Assembly (NCBI GenBank): GCA_965197385.1
Contig: CBDANA010000008.1
Span: forward strand, 496,001-560,000
DNA: 64,000 nucleotides
Origin: G963667915 sp965197385
GTDB lineage: Bacteria; Acidobacteriota; Vicinamibacteria; Vicinamibacterales; UBA823
Direction: 5' to 3'
Shown here: positions 19,307 to 28,017 of the stretch, piece after piece
How the letters are laid out: every line of letters begins with the position of its first letter
Position numbering within the stretch: position 1 is the first letter of the stretch
Position numbers and translations under genes: made by a program
Notes under the pieces: model-generated
What the model saw: the letters and a program-made list of their open reading frames with translations, nothing else
The model's database searches: none
What the model was told of the DNA's origin: nothing

Positions 19307-20154
19307 GGGGTCGCTGGCTCGAGCTCGAGGCTGAAATTGGCCGCTGGCGCCGAGTGCGTCAACGCGCCGACCGAGACGCGGTCCGCACCCGTCGCCGCCA
19401 GCGTCGCCATCCGGTCGAGCGTCACGCCCCCGGAGATCTCCACGGCGGCACGCCCGCGCGCACGCCGGACGACCTCCACCACCTCATCATCCGTCATGTT
19501 GTCCACGAGCAGCACGTGCGCACCGGCCGTCAGGCCGGTGTCGGCCTGCTCCAGGCTCTCCACCTCGACTTCCACGGTCGCCTGCGGCGCCGCCGCGCGC
19601 ATGCGCGCGACAGCCGAACCGACGCCACCGGCCAACGCGATGTGGTTGTCCTTGATGAGCACGCCGGCATCCAGACCCAATCGATGATTGGCGCCGCCGC
19701 CGACGCGCACGGCATACTTCTCCAGGGCTCGGAGGGTGGGAGTCGTCTTGCGCGTATCGAGCACCTCGATGGCACCACGGCTCGCCTCCACGAACGCCCG
19801 GGTCAGCGTGGCAATTCCTGACAATCGTTGGAGAAAGTTGAGCGCCGTCCGCTCCGCCGTGAGCAACGCCCGCCCATATCCGGACAATTCGGCCACGACG
19901 TCGGCAGGCTGACACCGGTCGCCGTCCACCCGGCGCGGCGTGACCCTCACCGCGGCGTCCACCTGCCGGAACACCTCGACGGCGACATCGAGACCGGCCA
20001 GGACACAGTCCTCATTCGCCACGATCCGCCCGCCCGAGCGAAGCGCGGCCGGGATGACCGCGTCGCTCGTGATGTCTTCGGCGCCGACATCTTCCGCCAG
20101 CGCACGGCGCACGAGGTCCCGATACTGCGTCGCGTCGAGCGGCGTCACCCTCAC
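19303..20154 (-). CDS. nadC: Nicotinate-nucleotide diphosphorylase (carboxylating)
   Basis: Quinolinate phosphoribosyltransferase, which converts quinolinate plus PRPP to nicotinate mononucleotide in de novo NAD synthesis. 283 aa. Visible family segments are ALAEDVGAEDITSDAVIPA (substrate-binding N-domain), NFLQRLSGIATLT, LDTRKTTPTLRALEKYAV, GGGANHRLGLDAGVLIKDNH and the C-terminal VEISGGVTLDRM plus VGALTHSAPA. The start overlaps the valS stop by 4 bp and its stop overlaps the birA start by 4 bp, so translation is coupled along the operon. Confidence 0.95.
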   Translation of the reverse strand: MRVTPLDATQYRDLVRRALAEDVGAEDITSDAVIPAALRSGGRIVANEDCVLAGLDVAVEVFRQVDAAVRVTPRRVDGDRCQPADVVAELSGYGRALLTAERTALNFLQRLSGIATLTRAFVEASRGAIEVLDTRKTTPTLRALEKYAVRVGGGANHRLGLDAGVLIKDNHIALAGGVGSAVARMRAAAPQATVEVEVESLEQADTGLTAGAHVLLVDNMTDDEVVEVVRRARGRAAVEISGGVTLDRMATLAATGADRVSVGALTHSAPAANFSLELEPATP

Positions 20155-22823
20155 CGCGACAGCTCCTCGAGTAGCCGCTCCAGCGTCTGCCGCTGCTGGA
20201 CGAGTCCCGTCACCCGCGCTTCGGTGTCGGCAACCACATCGGCCGCGGCCCGCTCCCGGAACTTGGGATTGGCCAGCTTCGCATCGTCGGCCGCCTGCTG
20301 CTTCACGACTTTCGCCAGCGCCTTCTCGATGCGAGCCGCTTCCGCCCGGCGGTCGACGATGCCGGCCAGCGGCACGTGGAGCTGCACGTCGCCCAGGACG
20401 CGAACGACCGTCTCCGGATCCCGCGCCACCTGGTCCCGGAACTCCAGCTGCGCCACCCCCGCCAGTCGAGTCAGGTCATCGCGAGCGGTCTCGAACCGGT
20501 CTCGCGCCAAGTCTGACGCGCCTTCCACGATCGCCGTGATCGGACGCGTGCGTGGCACGCCCCATTCGGCCCGGATCGTCCGAATGGCGGTGATCATCGC
20601 CTGAACCGCCGCCATGTCGGCCGCCGTTCCCTCGTCGAGCCAGGCCGGCACCGACTCTGGGAACGTAGCCAAGGTGATAGTCTGGCGCTCGCCGTCAGGC
20701 GTCCGCCCCGCCACCAACTCCGGGCGCCGAGGTAGCTGCTGCCAGACTTCCTCGGTCACGAACGGGATGATGGGATGCAGGAGCCGAAGCACGCGATCGT
20801 GCACCTCCAGCAGGACGGCGACCGCCGTCTCGCGCGCCGGCCCCTCGGCCTGCAAGTGCGGCTTGACGAGCTCGATGTACCAGTCGGCGTACTCGTGCCA
20901 GAAGAAATGGTAGAGACGATCAGCAGCCACATCGAATCGGAAGCCGTCTAGGGCCTCGCCGACCTCGGCCCCGAGCTGACTGATGCGATGCAGGATCCAT
21001 CGGTGCGCCAACTCGGCCGGGCGCTCCGGCACATCGGGACGCGGCTCGTCATCGCGGCGTTGCATCAGGACGAATCTGGACGCGTTCCAGATCTTGTTGA
21101 CGAACTGGCGTGAGCTGCGGAGCCGTCCCTCTGACAGCGCAATATCCATTCCGGGCGAAGCCAGTGCCGTCAGCGCGAACCGCAGCGCGTCGGCGCCGAT
21201 CTCGTCCATCAATTCGAGCGGGTTGATGACGTTCCCCTTCGACTTGCTCATCTTCTGCCCATGCTCGTCCCGCACCAGCGAGGTGATGTACACCGTGCGG
21301 AACGGGACGTCGCCGCCGAACTTCAAGCCGAGCATGATCATGCGCGCGACCCAGAAGAAGATGATGTCCAGCCCCGTGATCATCAAGGTCGTCGGGTAGT
21401 AGCGCTCGAGATCGGCCGTCGGCTCCGGCCAGCCCATCGTGCTGAACGGCCACAGTCCAGAGCTGAACCAGGTATCCAGGACGTCGGTCTCCTGCCGGAG
21501 TGCCCCGCCGCAGGCGCACCCCTCCGGCGTCTCCTCCTCGACGAGGATACGGTCGCACGCGTCGCAGTACCAGGCCGGAATGCGGTGTCCCCACCAGAGC
21601 TGGCGCGAGATACACCAATCATGGATGTTGGTCATCCACTCAAAGTACGTCTTGGACCAGTGTTCCGGAACGAACCGGATGCGCCTGTCCCGCACCGTGT
21701 CGATTGCCGGCTCGGCCAGCGGCGCGATCTTCACGAACCACTGGGTCGACACGAGCGGCTCCACCACCGTCTGACACCGCTGGCAGTGCCCGACCGCGTG
21801 CCGGTGGTCCTCGACCTTCTCGAGCGCACCCTCCCGTTCGAGGGCATCGACGACGGCGGCACGGGCCTTCCAACGGTCGAGACCGGCAAACGGGCCGGCC
21901 GCCTCCGTCATCCGTCCGTCCTCGTCGATCACTGCCACCTGCGGCAGATTGTGCCGCGCGCCCATCTCGAAGTCGTTCGGATCATGAGCTGGCGTCACCT
22001 TGACCGCGCCGGTCCCGAATTCGGGATCCACGAAGTCGTCCGCGACGACAGGCAGCTCGCGGCCGAGCAGGGGCAGACACAGCCGGCCACCAACGGCGTC
22101 CCGGTATCGCTCGTCGTCCGCGTGCACCGCAACGGCGGTGTCGCCCAGCATGGTCTCGGGCCGCGTCGTCGCGACCGTGATGGAACCTTCCCGGCCGACA
22201 AACGAATACCGCACGTGGTAGAGCTTGCCGTTGGTTTCTCGGTGCACCACCTCGAGGTCGGAGAGCGCCGTACGACACCGCGGGCACCAGTTGACGATGT
22301 ACTTGCCCCGATAGATGAGTCCTTCTCGATACAACGTGACGAACACGCGCCTGACGGCGCGCGACAGATCTTCGTCCAACGTGAAGCGTTCCCGGCTCCA
22401 GTCGACCGACGAGCCGAGCGTCCGCATCTGACCGACGATCGTCCTCTTACTCTCCCGGGCCCAGTCCCAGACGCGCGCCTCGAACGCCTCGCGTCCGATG
22501 TTGTGGCGCAACTTCCCCTCCTCTGCCAGCTGTGCCTCGACGACATTCTGGGTGGCAATGCCAGCATGATCAGTGCCCGGCAGCCACAGGACGTCGTCGC
22601 CCTTCATCCGCCGCCACCGCGCGACGATGTCGGGCAACGTCTGGTTGAGGGCGTGCCCGATATGGAGCCGCCCCGTCACGTTCGGCGGCGGCAGGACCAT
22701 CGTGAACGGAGGGCGCCCTGAGGTCGGATCGGCGCGGAAGGCCCCGATCGATTCCCAGAAGGCGTACCACTTGGAATCCACGTCACGATGGGCGAACGTC
22801 GTCGACAGCGCTACCTTGGGCAT
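20151..22823 (-). CDS. valS: Valine--tRNA ligase
   Basis: Class I synthetase, about 890 aa from the ATG at 22823 (MPKVALSTTF). HIGH is at 54-57 (GRLHIGHALNQ) and KMSKS near 523-527 (KMSKSKGNVINP). The editing CP1 domain lies between them with NWCPRCRTALSD, and a second zinc-knuckle-like CxxC/CxC (CDACDR, CACGG) precedes KMSKS. The C-terminus is a coiled-coil arm (EAARIEKALAKVV), typical of bacterial ValRS. The frame stays open upstream to 23099, but that stretch is repeat DNA and is not part of the gene. It is the first gene of valS-nadC-birA-coaX-unknown. Confidence 0.96.
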   Translation of the reverse strand: MPKVALSTTFAHRDVDSKWYAFWESIGAFRADPTSGRPPFTMVLPPPNVTGRLHIGHALNQTLPDIVARWRRMKGDDVLWLPGTDHAGIATQNVVEAQLAEEGKLRHNIGREAFEARVWDWARESKRTIVGQMRTLGSSVDWSRERFTLDEDLSRAVRRVFVTLYREGLIYRGKYIVNWCPRCRTALSDLEVVHRETNGKLYHVRYSFVGREGSITVATTRPETMLGDTAVAVHADDERYRDAVGGRLCLPLLGRELPVVADDFVDPEFGTGAVKVTPAHDPNDFEMGARHNLPQVAVIDEDGRMTEAAGPFAGLDRWKARAAVVDALEREGALEKVEDHRHAVGHCQRCQTVVEPLVSTQWFVKIAPLAEPAIDTVRDRRIRFVPEHWSKTYFEWMTNIHDWCISRQLWWGHRIPAWYCDACDRILVEEETPEGCACGGALRQETDVLDTWFSSGLWPFSTMGWPEPTADLERYYPTTLMITGLDIIFFWVARMIMLGLKFGGDVPFRTVYITSLVRDEHGQKMSKSKGNVINPLELMDEIGADALRFALTALASPGMDIALSEGRLRSSRQFVNKIWNASRFVLMQRRDDEPRPDVPERPAELAHRWILHRISQLGAEVGEALDGFRFDVAADRLYHFFWHEYADWYIELVKPHLQAEGPARETAVAVLLEVHDRVLRLLHPIIPFVTEEVWQQLPRRPELVAGRTPDGERQTITLATFPESVPAWLDEGTAADMAAVQAMITAIRTIRAEWGVPRTRPITAIVEGASDLARDRFETARDDLTRLAGVAQLEFRDQVARDPETVVRVLGDVQLHVPLAGIVDRRAEAARIEKALAKVVKQQAADDAKLANPKFRERAAADVVADTEARVTGLVQQRQTLERLLEELSR

Positions 22824-22902
22824 GGGCGTTCTGATCGTATCAGCTCGGACGTCGCACGGGTGCCGTGCGCAACAGGTCGCCGGCGGCGAGGTGGGTGGGG
22901 TT

Positions 22903-23144
22903 GCTAGGCGCCCGTCCGAGTATTCGCGTGGGCCGCGCGCGTGGGTCTTGCGAGCCGCAGACAAGCAGCGCGGAGGAGTCGATGCCGCGGTGCATCGGCG
23001 ACGACGTGCGACGTGGTCTGCGGCCGCAACCCCCACGCGCCCTTCGGGTTGCGGCGGCGTGCGGCCATCTGCCGCGTTGCGCCTCGCAGCTGGCCCCACG
23101 GCGCTCGCAACGCGGCCTACGCGAATACTCGGACGCGCGCCTAG
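22903..23144. repeat. 242-bp segment bounded by inverted repeats
   Basis: The ends are inverted copies of the dispersed repeat seen at 16893. About 34 bp from 22903 rightward, including GTCCGAGTATTCGCG, pair with the reverse complement of 23094-23144. The inside is GC-rich with no convincing gene. It occupies the gap between valS and the first IS. A MITE-like element or a bacterial interspersed mosaic element would look like this. Together with 22824-22902 it accounts for the non-coding stretch here. Confidence 0.6.
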
Positions 23145-24439
23145 CAGGCTGCTGAAAAAGTCCGTGGAATGGGATCGACAGATCGATCCCGACGTACTCC
23201 CATGCTCCCAATATTGCTGAAGGGAGCCACCTCATGCGCGGACACGATGAGCAGACCCATCACATGTTCAGTTACCGGTCGCCGGAACAGCGCGTGCCGG
23301 CCGATCCTCCGCTCCGCGCGGTCCGCGCGCTGACGGATCACGCGCTGAAGACGATGTCGCGCAGGTTCGCCGGCCTGTACGCCAAGACGGGACGTCCGTC
23401 GATCCCGCCTGAGCCATTGTTGCGGGCCCTGTTGCTGCAGGTGCTGTACACGATCCGGAGCGAACGGCTGCTGCTGGAAGAGCTCAACGACAACCTGCTG
23501 TTCCGCTGGTTCGTCGGCTTGCATATGGACGACCCGGTCTGGCATCCCACGACGTTTACCAAGAATCGTGACCGGCTGCTGGCGGGGGATGGCGCGGCCG
23601 CCTTCGTTGATGCGGTCCAGGCCCACGCCCGGGCGGCCGGTCTGCTCTCGGACGAGCATTTCACGGTGGACGGGACGCAGTTGGAAGCCTGGGCCAGCCT
23701 GAAGAGCTTCCGATGCCGGGACGCCGCGCCGCGCGCGCCCCCCGATGACCCCGGGAATCCCACGGTCGACTTCCACGGCGAGCGGCGGCGCAACGACACG
23801 CACCAGTCGACGACTGATCCGGCGGCGATGCTGCATCGGAAGGGCCAAGGGAAGGAGGCGAAGCTGGCGTCTCTGGGCCACGTGCTGTTGGATAATCGGC
23901 AGGGGCTCGTCGCCAACGTCTGTGCGACCCACGCGACGGGGACCGCCGAACGCGAGGCGGCGGCACTGTTGCTGGAGGCCAGCGCGCCGCCGGGCAGCAC
24001 GGTCGGAGCAGACAAGGGCTACGATGTGGCGAGCTTCGTCGCCGATGTCCGCGTCCGGGACGTCACGCCCCACGTGGCGCAGAAGGTCCGCTGGCGGGCG
24101 ATTGATGGTCGGCCCACCCGGCATGCGGGTTCTCACGTGAGTCAGCGGAAACGAAAACTCGTGGAACAGGTCTTTGGGTGGAGGCAGACCGTCGGTGGTT
24201 TGCGCAAGCTCCGGCCTCGCGGCGTCCCACTCGTCGAGTGGCAGCTCACTTTCGCCGCCACGGCCTATAACTTGGTCCGCCTGCGGAATCTGGAGGCGAC
24301 GTGTCCCTGATCGCCGGCCGCGCGTGTCGCCGGCCCCCTCATCGGGGTCAGCGCACACCCGTGCGCACGGTCGTCGGGCGGTCGTTACCCGCATGATGCT
24401 TAAGAAAACAGCCCGATACCCGGGTTCTTCAGCAGCCTG
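23145..24439 (+). mobile_element. IS5-like element, copy 1
   Basis: 1295 bp. The terminal inverted repeats begin CAGGCTGCTGAAAAAGTCC (left) and CAGGCTGCTGAAGAACCCG (right, read inward). It is flanked by CTAG on the left (23141-23144) and TTAG on the right (24440-24443), both fitting the YTAR target of the IS5 group but not identical. It is near-identical to copy 2 at 26024-27318, which lies in the opposite orientation. Confidence 0.93.
23234..24310 (+). CDS. IS5-family transposase (copy 1)
   Basis: A 358-aa DDE transposase. The N-terminal helical domain resembles DUF772 (YSPEQ-type start, LLRALLLQVLYTIRSERLLLEEL). Catalytic Asp candidates are in HFTVDGTQLEAW and GADKGYDVASFV, and the Glu in RKRKLVEQVFGWRQTVGG. 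It is full length with no internal stop, so the element may be active. It differs from copy 2 by only a couple of bases seen by eye. Confidence 0.93.
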   Translation: MRGHDEQTHHMFSYRSPEQRVPADPPLRAVRALTDHALKTMSRRFAGLYAKTGRPSIPPEPLLRALLLQVLYTIRSERLLLEELNDNLLFRWFVGLHMDDPVWHPTTFTKNRDRLLAGDGAAAFVDAVQAHARAAGLLSDEHFTVDGTQLEAWASLKSFRCRDAAPRAPPDDPGNPTVDFHGERRRNDTHQSTTDPAAMLHRKGQGKEAKLASLGHVLLDNRQGLVANVCATHATGTAEREAAALLLEASAPPGSTVGADKGYDVASFVADVRVRDVTPHVAQKVRWRAIDGRPTRHAGSHVSQRKRKLVEQVFGWRQTVGGLRKLRPRGVPLVEWQLTFAATAYNLVRLRNLEATCP

Positions 24440-24446
24440 TTAGGCC

Positions 24447-24502
24447 CCCATAGACCCCATCCTCCCAAGCAATGAGGTCTCCAAGAAACCCGGTACGGTT
24501 CA
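24447..24502 (-). mobile_element. Relic of the left end of IS3 type A
   Basis: About 56 bp matching the start of orfA and the terminal repeat of the IS3 type A elements at 44-62 kb (compare 48050-48106). It ends ...CCCGGTACGGTTCA. Nothing else of that element remains here, and IS5 copy 1 abuts it. Its terminal TGA (minus strand) serves as the stop codon of the DUF169-like gene. Confidence 0.8.
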
Positions 24503-25255
24503 CGACAGCCGCTCGAGCGACTGTTGAACCGTCGGTCGCTGGCCCGACTCGACATCCTGCCGCCGACGCTGATGAAACGCCGTGAGCGTCCTGTTCGCGC
24601 TAGCGAATGCGGCAATCTGCCCACAGTACTGGTCGAGACGATGTGCCGGCAGGGCCCATAGCGCCACATCGTCCGTCAACGCATCGAGGTAGGCGCGCGC
24701 CCCACAGCACCCCAGGCTCATGGCCGCGCGCTGTTGATTGAGCACGTGCGGGACGATGGCACACGCCGGTCGCCCCATCGCCGGGGGGGTGCCGCCATCG
24801 ACCCGCGCGACGGCCTCACTCAGGATGAGTCCGTGTTGCGCGTGGGCGAACACCAGGACGACCTCAGGCTGGACCGGGAAGTCCGCGAGCGGCCCGTAGA
24901 GCGCATGGGCCAGCTTGTGCTGCATGACCGGAATGGCGGCGATTTCATCCTCGCGTACGTAATCGAGTTCCATCATGGCCTTGAGCGAGGCTTGCAACTC
25001 ATCCGGCTGCGAGGCCGCCGCGCCCGAGAGATTGTGCGTGTGGATGCCAATCGCGCACAGGGCGTGGTCACAGGCGGCTGTCGCGAAGGTGCGCGACGTG
25101 GCCTGCGACCAGAACGCGCATCCCGCGGGAACCACCCCCTGAAACATCGGCACGTCGTCGGGCACGACGTCACAGAACGCGAGGGCCACCGGGGGCAGCG
25201 ACAGCTCCAGCGACGACACCAGTTGCTCGGCGTGGACTCGACGCATGTCACTCAT
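24500..25255 (-). CDS. DUF169-like protein
   Basis: A 251-aa protein that I place in the DUF169 family, from the pattern SLPPVALAFCD at the start, the cysteines in PAGCAFWSQA and ATAACDHALCAIG, EVVLVFAHAQHGLIL in the middle and SLGCCGARAYLDA near the end. No signal or membrane helix. The function of the family is not established; the conserved cysteines suggest metal or cofactor binding, which is a guess. The stop codon is supplied by an IS3 end relic, so the native C-terminus may have been slightly different. It is the only non-transposase gene between the two IS5 copies. A GAGAGGA ribosome site precedes the ATG. Confidence 0.7.
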   Translation of the reverse strand: MSDMRRVHAEQLVSSLELSLPPVALAFCDVVPDDVPMFQGVVPAGCAFWSQATSRTFATAACDHALCAIGIHTHNLSGAAASQPDELQASLKAMMELDYVREDEIAAIPVMQHKLAHALYGPLADFPVQPEVVLVFAHAQHGLILSEAVARVDGGTPPAMGRPACAIVPHVLNQQRAAMSLGCCGARAYLDALTDDVALWALPAHRLDQYCGQIAAFASANRTLTAFHQRRRQDVESGQRPTVQQSLERLS

Positions 25256-25312
25256 CGGGGATTCCTCTCTTGGGCTTTGTCAGGTTAACTCTCCGCGCGG
25301 CACAATGCCGGG

Positions 25313-25986
25313 ATGCACATTCGACGATCCCGCTACCTTCGGCATCGCTTTCCGCCTGAAATCATCAGCCACGCCATCTGGTTGTATCACAGATACTGCC
25401 TGAGCTTCCGGGATGTCGAGGATCTGCTGGCCGAACGCGGCATCATCGTGTCGTACGAAACTATTCGGCAATGGTGCGGGAAGTTCGGCCCCGATGACGC
25501 CCGGCGGTTGAAGCGACGTCAAGGTCGACTCGGAGATACGTGGTTTCTGGACGAAGTCTTCGTCGCGATCAACGGTCAGCGCCAGTATCTGTGGCGCGCC
25601 GTGGACCAAGACGGTGACCTGATTGACCTTCTCGTCCAACCCCGTCGGGACGGGCGTGCGGCGCGGAGATTCTTCCGAAAACTCTTGAAGAGTCAGCGAC
25701 AGGAACCGTGTCGTCTCGTGACCGACAAGCTGGGCAGCTACCGAGTTGCACCTCGGGACGTCATGCCCTGTGTCACCCACGACACGACCCAATACGCGAA
25801 CAATCGCGCCGACAGGAGCGTCAGATGCGCGGCTTCACCTCACCTGCCCACGCCCAGCGGTGCTTGCACGTTCACGGTGTCATTCAGAATCTGTTTCGAG
25901 TGGGTCGGCACCTGCTCAGGTCGGTTCATCATCGGATGCTGCGAGCACGATCATTCACCGTGTGGGCCGAGGTGACCGCGGCCTGA
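25313..25986 (+). pseudogene. IS6-family transposase, frameshifted
   Basis: Starts MHIRRSRYLRHRFPPEI and has the IS6 pattern: YHRYCLSFRDVEDLLAERG, then DTWFLDEVFVAING with the first catalytic Asp, and LVTDKLGSYRVA. After ANNRA a 25-bp deletion, by comparison with 32930-32955, shifts the frame. The normal C-terminus (MRGFTSPAHAQRCLHVHG) is present but out of frame. The deletion ends lie in CGCGCC repeats, suggesting slippage. Inactive. Confidence 0.88.
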
Positions 25987-26023
25987 TCCTCTGATTAGTT
26001 CGCCTCATCCTGGTCCAGGCTAG

Positions 26024-27318
26024 CAGGCTGCTGAAGAACCCGGGTATCGGGCTGTTTTCTTAAGCATCATGCGGGTAACGACCGCCCGACGACCGTGCGC
26101 ACGGGTGTGCGCTGACCCCGATGAGGGGGCCGGCGACACGCGCGGCCGGCGATCAGGGACACGTCGCCTCCAGATTCCGCAGGCGGACCAAGTTATAGGC
26201 CGTGGCGGCGAAAGTGAGCTGCCACTCGACGAGTGGGACGCCACGAGGCCGGAGCTTGCGCAAACCACCGACGGTCTGCCTCCACCCAAAGACCTGTTCC
26301 ACGAGTTTTCGTTTCCGCTGACTCACGTGAGAACCCGCATGCCGGGTGGGCCGACCATCAATCGCCCGCCAGCGGACCTTCTGCGCCACGTGGGGCGTGA
26401 CGTCCCGGACGCGGACATCGGCGACGAAGCTCGCCACATCGTAGCCCTTGTCTGCTCCGACCGTGCTGCCCGGCGGCGCGCTGGCCTCCAGCAACAGTGC
26501 CGCCGCCTCGCGTTCGGCGGTCCCCGTCGCGTGGGTCGCACAGACGTTGGCGACGAGCCCCTGCCGATTATCCAACAGCACGTGGCCCAGAGACGCCAGC
26601 TTCGCCTCCTTCCCTTGGCCCTTCCGATGCAGCATCGCCGCCGGATCAGTCGTCGACTGGTGCGTGTCGTTGCGCCGCCGCTCGCCGTGGAAGTCGACCG
26701 TGGGATTCCCGGGGTCATCGGGGGGCGCGCGCGGCGCGGCGTCCCGGCATCGGAAGCTCTTCAGGCTGGCCCAGGCTTCCAACTGCGTCCCGTCCACCGT
26801 GAAATGCTCGTCCGAGAGCAGACCGGCCGCCCGGGCGTGGGCCTGGACCGCATCAACGAAGGCGGCCGCGCCATCCCCCGCCAGCAGCCGGTCACGATTC
26901 TTGGTAAACGTCGTGGGATGCCAGACCGGGTCGTCCATATGCAAGCCGACGAACCAGCGGAACAGCAGGTTGTCGTTGAGCTCTTCCAGCAGCAGCCGTT
27001 CGCTCCGGATCGTGTACAGCACCTGCAGCAACAGGGCCCGCAACAATGGCTCAGGCGGGATCGACGGACGTCCCGTCTTGGCGTACAGGCCGGCGAACCT
27101 GCGCGACATCGTCTTCAGCGCGTGATCCGTCAGCGCGCGGACCGCGCGGAGCGGAGGATCGGCCGGCACGCGCTGTTCCGGCGACCGGTAACTGAACATG
27201 TGATGGGTCTGCTCATCGTGTCCGCGCATGAGGTGGCTCCCTTCAGCAATATTGGGAGCATGGGAGTACGCCGGGATCGATCTGTCGATCCCATTCCACG
27301 GACTTTTTCAGCAGCCTG
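26024..27318 (-). mobile_element. IS5-like element, copy 2
   Basis: 1295 bp, same as copy 1 but inverted. Flanked by a perfect CTAG duplication (26020-26023 and 27319-27322). It sits inside the right end of the IS6-like element. Confidence 0.95.
26153..27229 (-). CDS. IS5-family transposase (copy 2)
   Basis: 358 aa, identical in sequence to the copy 1 product as far as I can compare, with the same DDE motifs (HFTVDGTQLEAW, GADKGYDVASFV, VEQVFGWRQ). Intact. Confidence 0.93.
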   Translation of the reverse strand: MRGHDEQTHHMFSYRSPEQRVPADPPLRAVRALTDHALKTMSRRFAGLYAKTGRPSIPPEPLLRALLLQVLYTIRSERLLLEELNDNLLFRWFVGLHMDDPVWHPTTFTKNRDRLLAGDGAAAFVDAVQAHARAAGLLSDEHFTVDGTQLEAWASLKSFRCRDAAPRAPPDDPGNPTVDFHGERRRNDTHQSTTDPAAMLHRKGQGKEAKLASLGHVLLDNRQGLVANVCATHATGTAEREAAALLLEASAPPGSTVGADKGYDVASFVADVRVRDVTPHVAQKVRWRAIDGRPTRHAGSHVSQRKRKLVEQVFGWRQTVGGLRKLRPRGVPLVEWQLTFAATAYNLVRLRNLEATCP

Positions 27319-27462
27319 CTAGTTAACTTGACAGTACCCGCCCGGAACGCGCAGGCCCGGGAGCTTCGAGCCCCTGACTGAGGGCGAGCGCTTAGCGCCA
27401 GAGGCGGCCCTCGAAATTGGTCGTTGGACGGGCGGTGATCTCGGGTATAAGGGGGAATCCTC

Positions 27463-28002
27463 GTGCGCATACATGTCGGTGATCCTGCGGTGCCGTTTGC
27501 GCTGCCGGATGCGGAAGGTCGGCTCCACTACCTCGACGATTACGGCGGGCACTGGCTCCTGCTGGTCTTCCATCGGCATCTGGGCTGACTGCCGTGCCGT
27601 AGGCATCTGTTGCAGTTGCAGCAGGACGAACCGGTGTTTCAGAAACTCGACATCCGCATCGTCGTAGTGACGTTCGAGCGCGGGCCGCAGGCCCGCGCGT
27701 ACGCAGCCGCTACGGGTGTTGGGTGGCCCATTCTCGTCGACGAGACGAGGGCGCTTTACCAAGGGTACGGCATGCTCCGCGGCAAGCGGCGGCACATCTG
27801 GGGTCCACGCGCGTGGTGGGCGTACACGAAGGAGTTGTTCCGAGGACGATTGCCCCGAGCCGCCGACCTCCACAGCGATATGCGTCAGCTCGGCGGCGAT
27901 ATCCTTGTCGATCCGTCTGGCACCGTCAGGTTTCTTCACGTCGGATCGGGTCCAGCCGACCGGCCGTCGATCGCCAGGCTCCTTGCCGCGCGCGAGGCGT
28001 AA
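27463..28002 (+). CDS. SelL-related peroxiredoxin-like selenoprotein (UGA = Sec)
   Basis: Thioredoxin-fold AhpC/TSA-type redox protein, about 179 aa, read through one in-frame TGA at 27586-27588 as selenocysteine 42. The N-terminus VGDPAVPFALPDAEG and LLLVFHRHLG match the beta strands leading to the active site, which reads U-L-P-C (Sec42, Cys45), then RRHLLQLQ. Downstream are VVVTFERGPQARAY, WPILVDETRALYQGYG, GPRAWWAY and GGDILVDPSGTVRFLHVG, all in one frame. The GTG at 27463 has GGGGGA six bases upstream. Relatives carry Cys or Sec in a RHxG-[CU]-xxC motif and are thought to be thiol peroxidases or oxidoreductases. A SECIS-like hairpin follows the TGA. Alternative: a nonsense mutation of a Cys codon (TGC or TGT to TGA), which would be a striking coincidence of position. 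Confidence 0.85.
27586..27624 (+). promoter_or_regulatory. Selenocysteine UGA and bacterial SECIS-like hairpin
   Basis: TGA at 27586-27588, then 18 nt, then a 7-bp stem CTGTTGC (27607-27613) pairing with GCAGCAG (27618-27624, one G-T pair) around the loop AGTT. The loop starts 25 nt after the TGA and has G at its second position. Both fit the known bacterial SECIS rules (apical loop about 16-37 nt from UGA, G in the first two loop bases). A second, smaller hairpin lies closer to the TGA and is less fitting. Confidence 0.7.
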
Positions 28003-28017
28003 CGGGCGAGTGTAGCG

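Larger units (their letters stand above)
25273..27338 (+). mobile_element. IS6-like element, copy 1, interrupted by IS5 copy 2
   Basis: The left end is GGCTTTGTCAGGTTAACT (25273-25290) and the right end, read inward, is GGTACTGTCAAGTTAACT (27321-27338): 14 of 18 match. The element is split by IS5 copy 2 at CTAG. The uninterrupted junction is preserved in copy 2 of this element near 33150-33178 with a single CTAG. Confidence 0.8.

Noticed and set aside
22824..23099. N-terminal extension of ValS
   Set aside because: The open frame runs through the dispersed repeat and has no synthetase features; the family start MPKVALSTTF fits the ATG at 22823.
23145..27318. A proven composite transposon formed by the two IS5 copies
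   Set aside because: Outer CTAG/CTAG could suggest it, but the empty-site comparison shows that the CTAG pair around copy 2 arose from its own insertion. Kept only as a possibility.
27424..27451. Promoter TTGGAC-N16-TATAAG before the selenoprotein gene
   Set aside because: Its transcript would start at or after the ribosome binding site at 27451-27456, leaving no usable leader. The real promoter was not identified.
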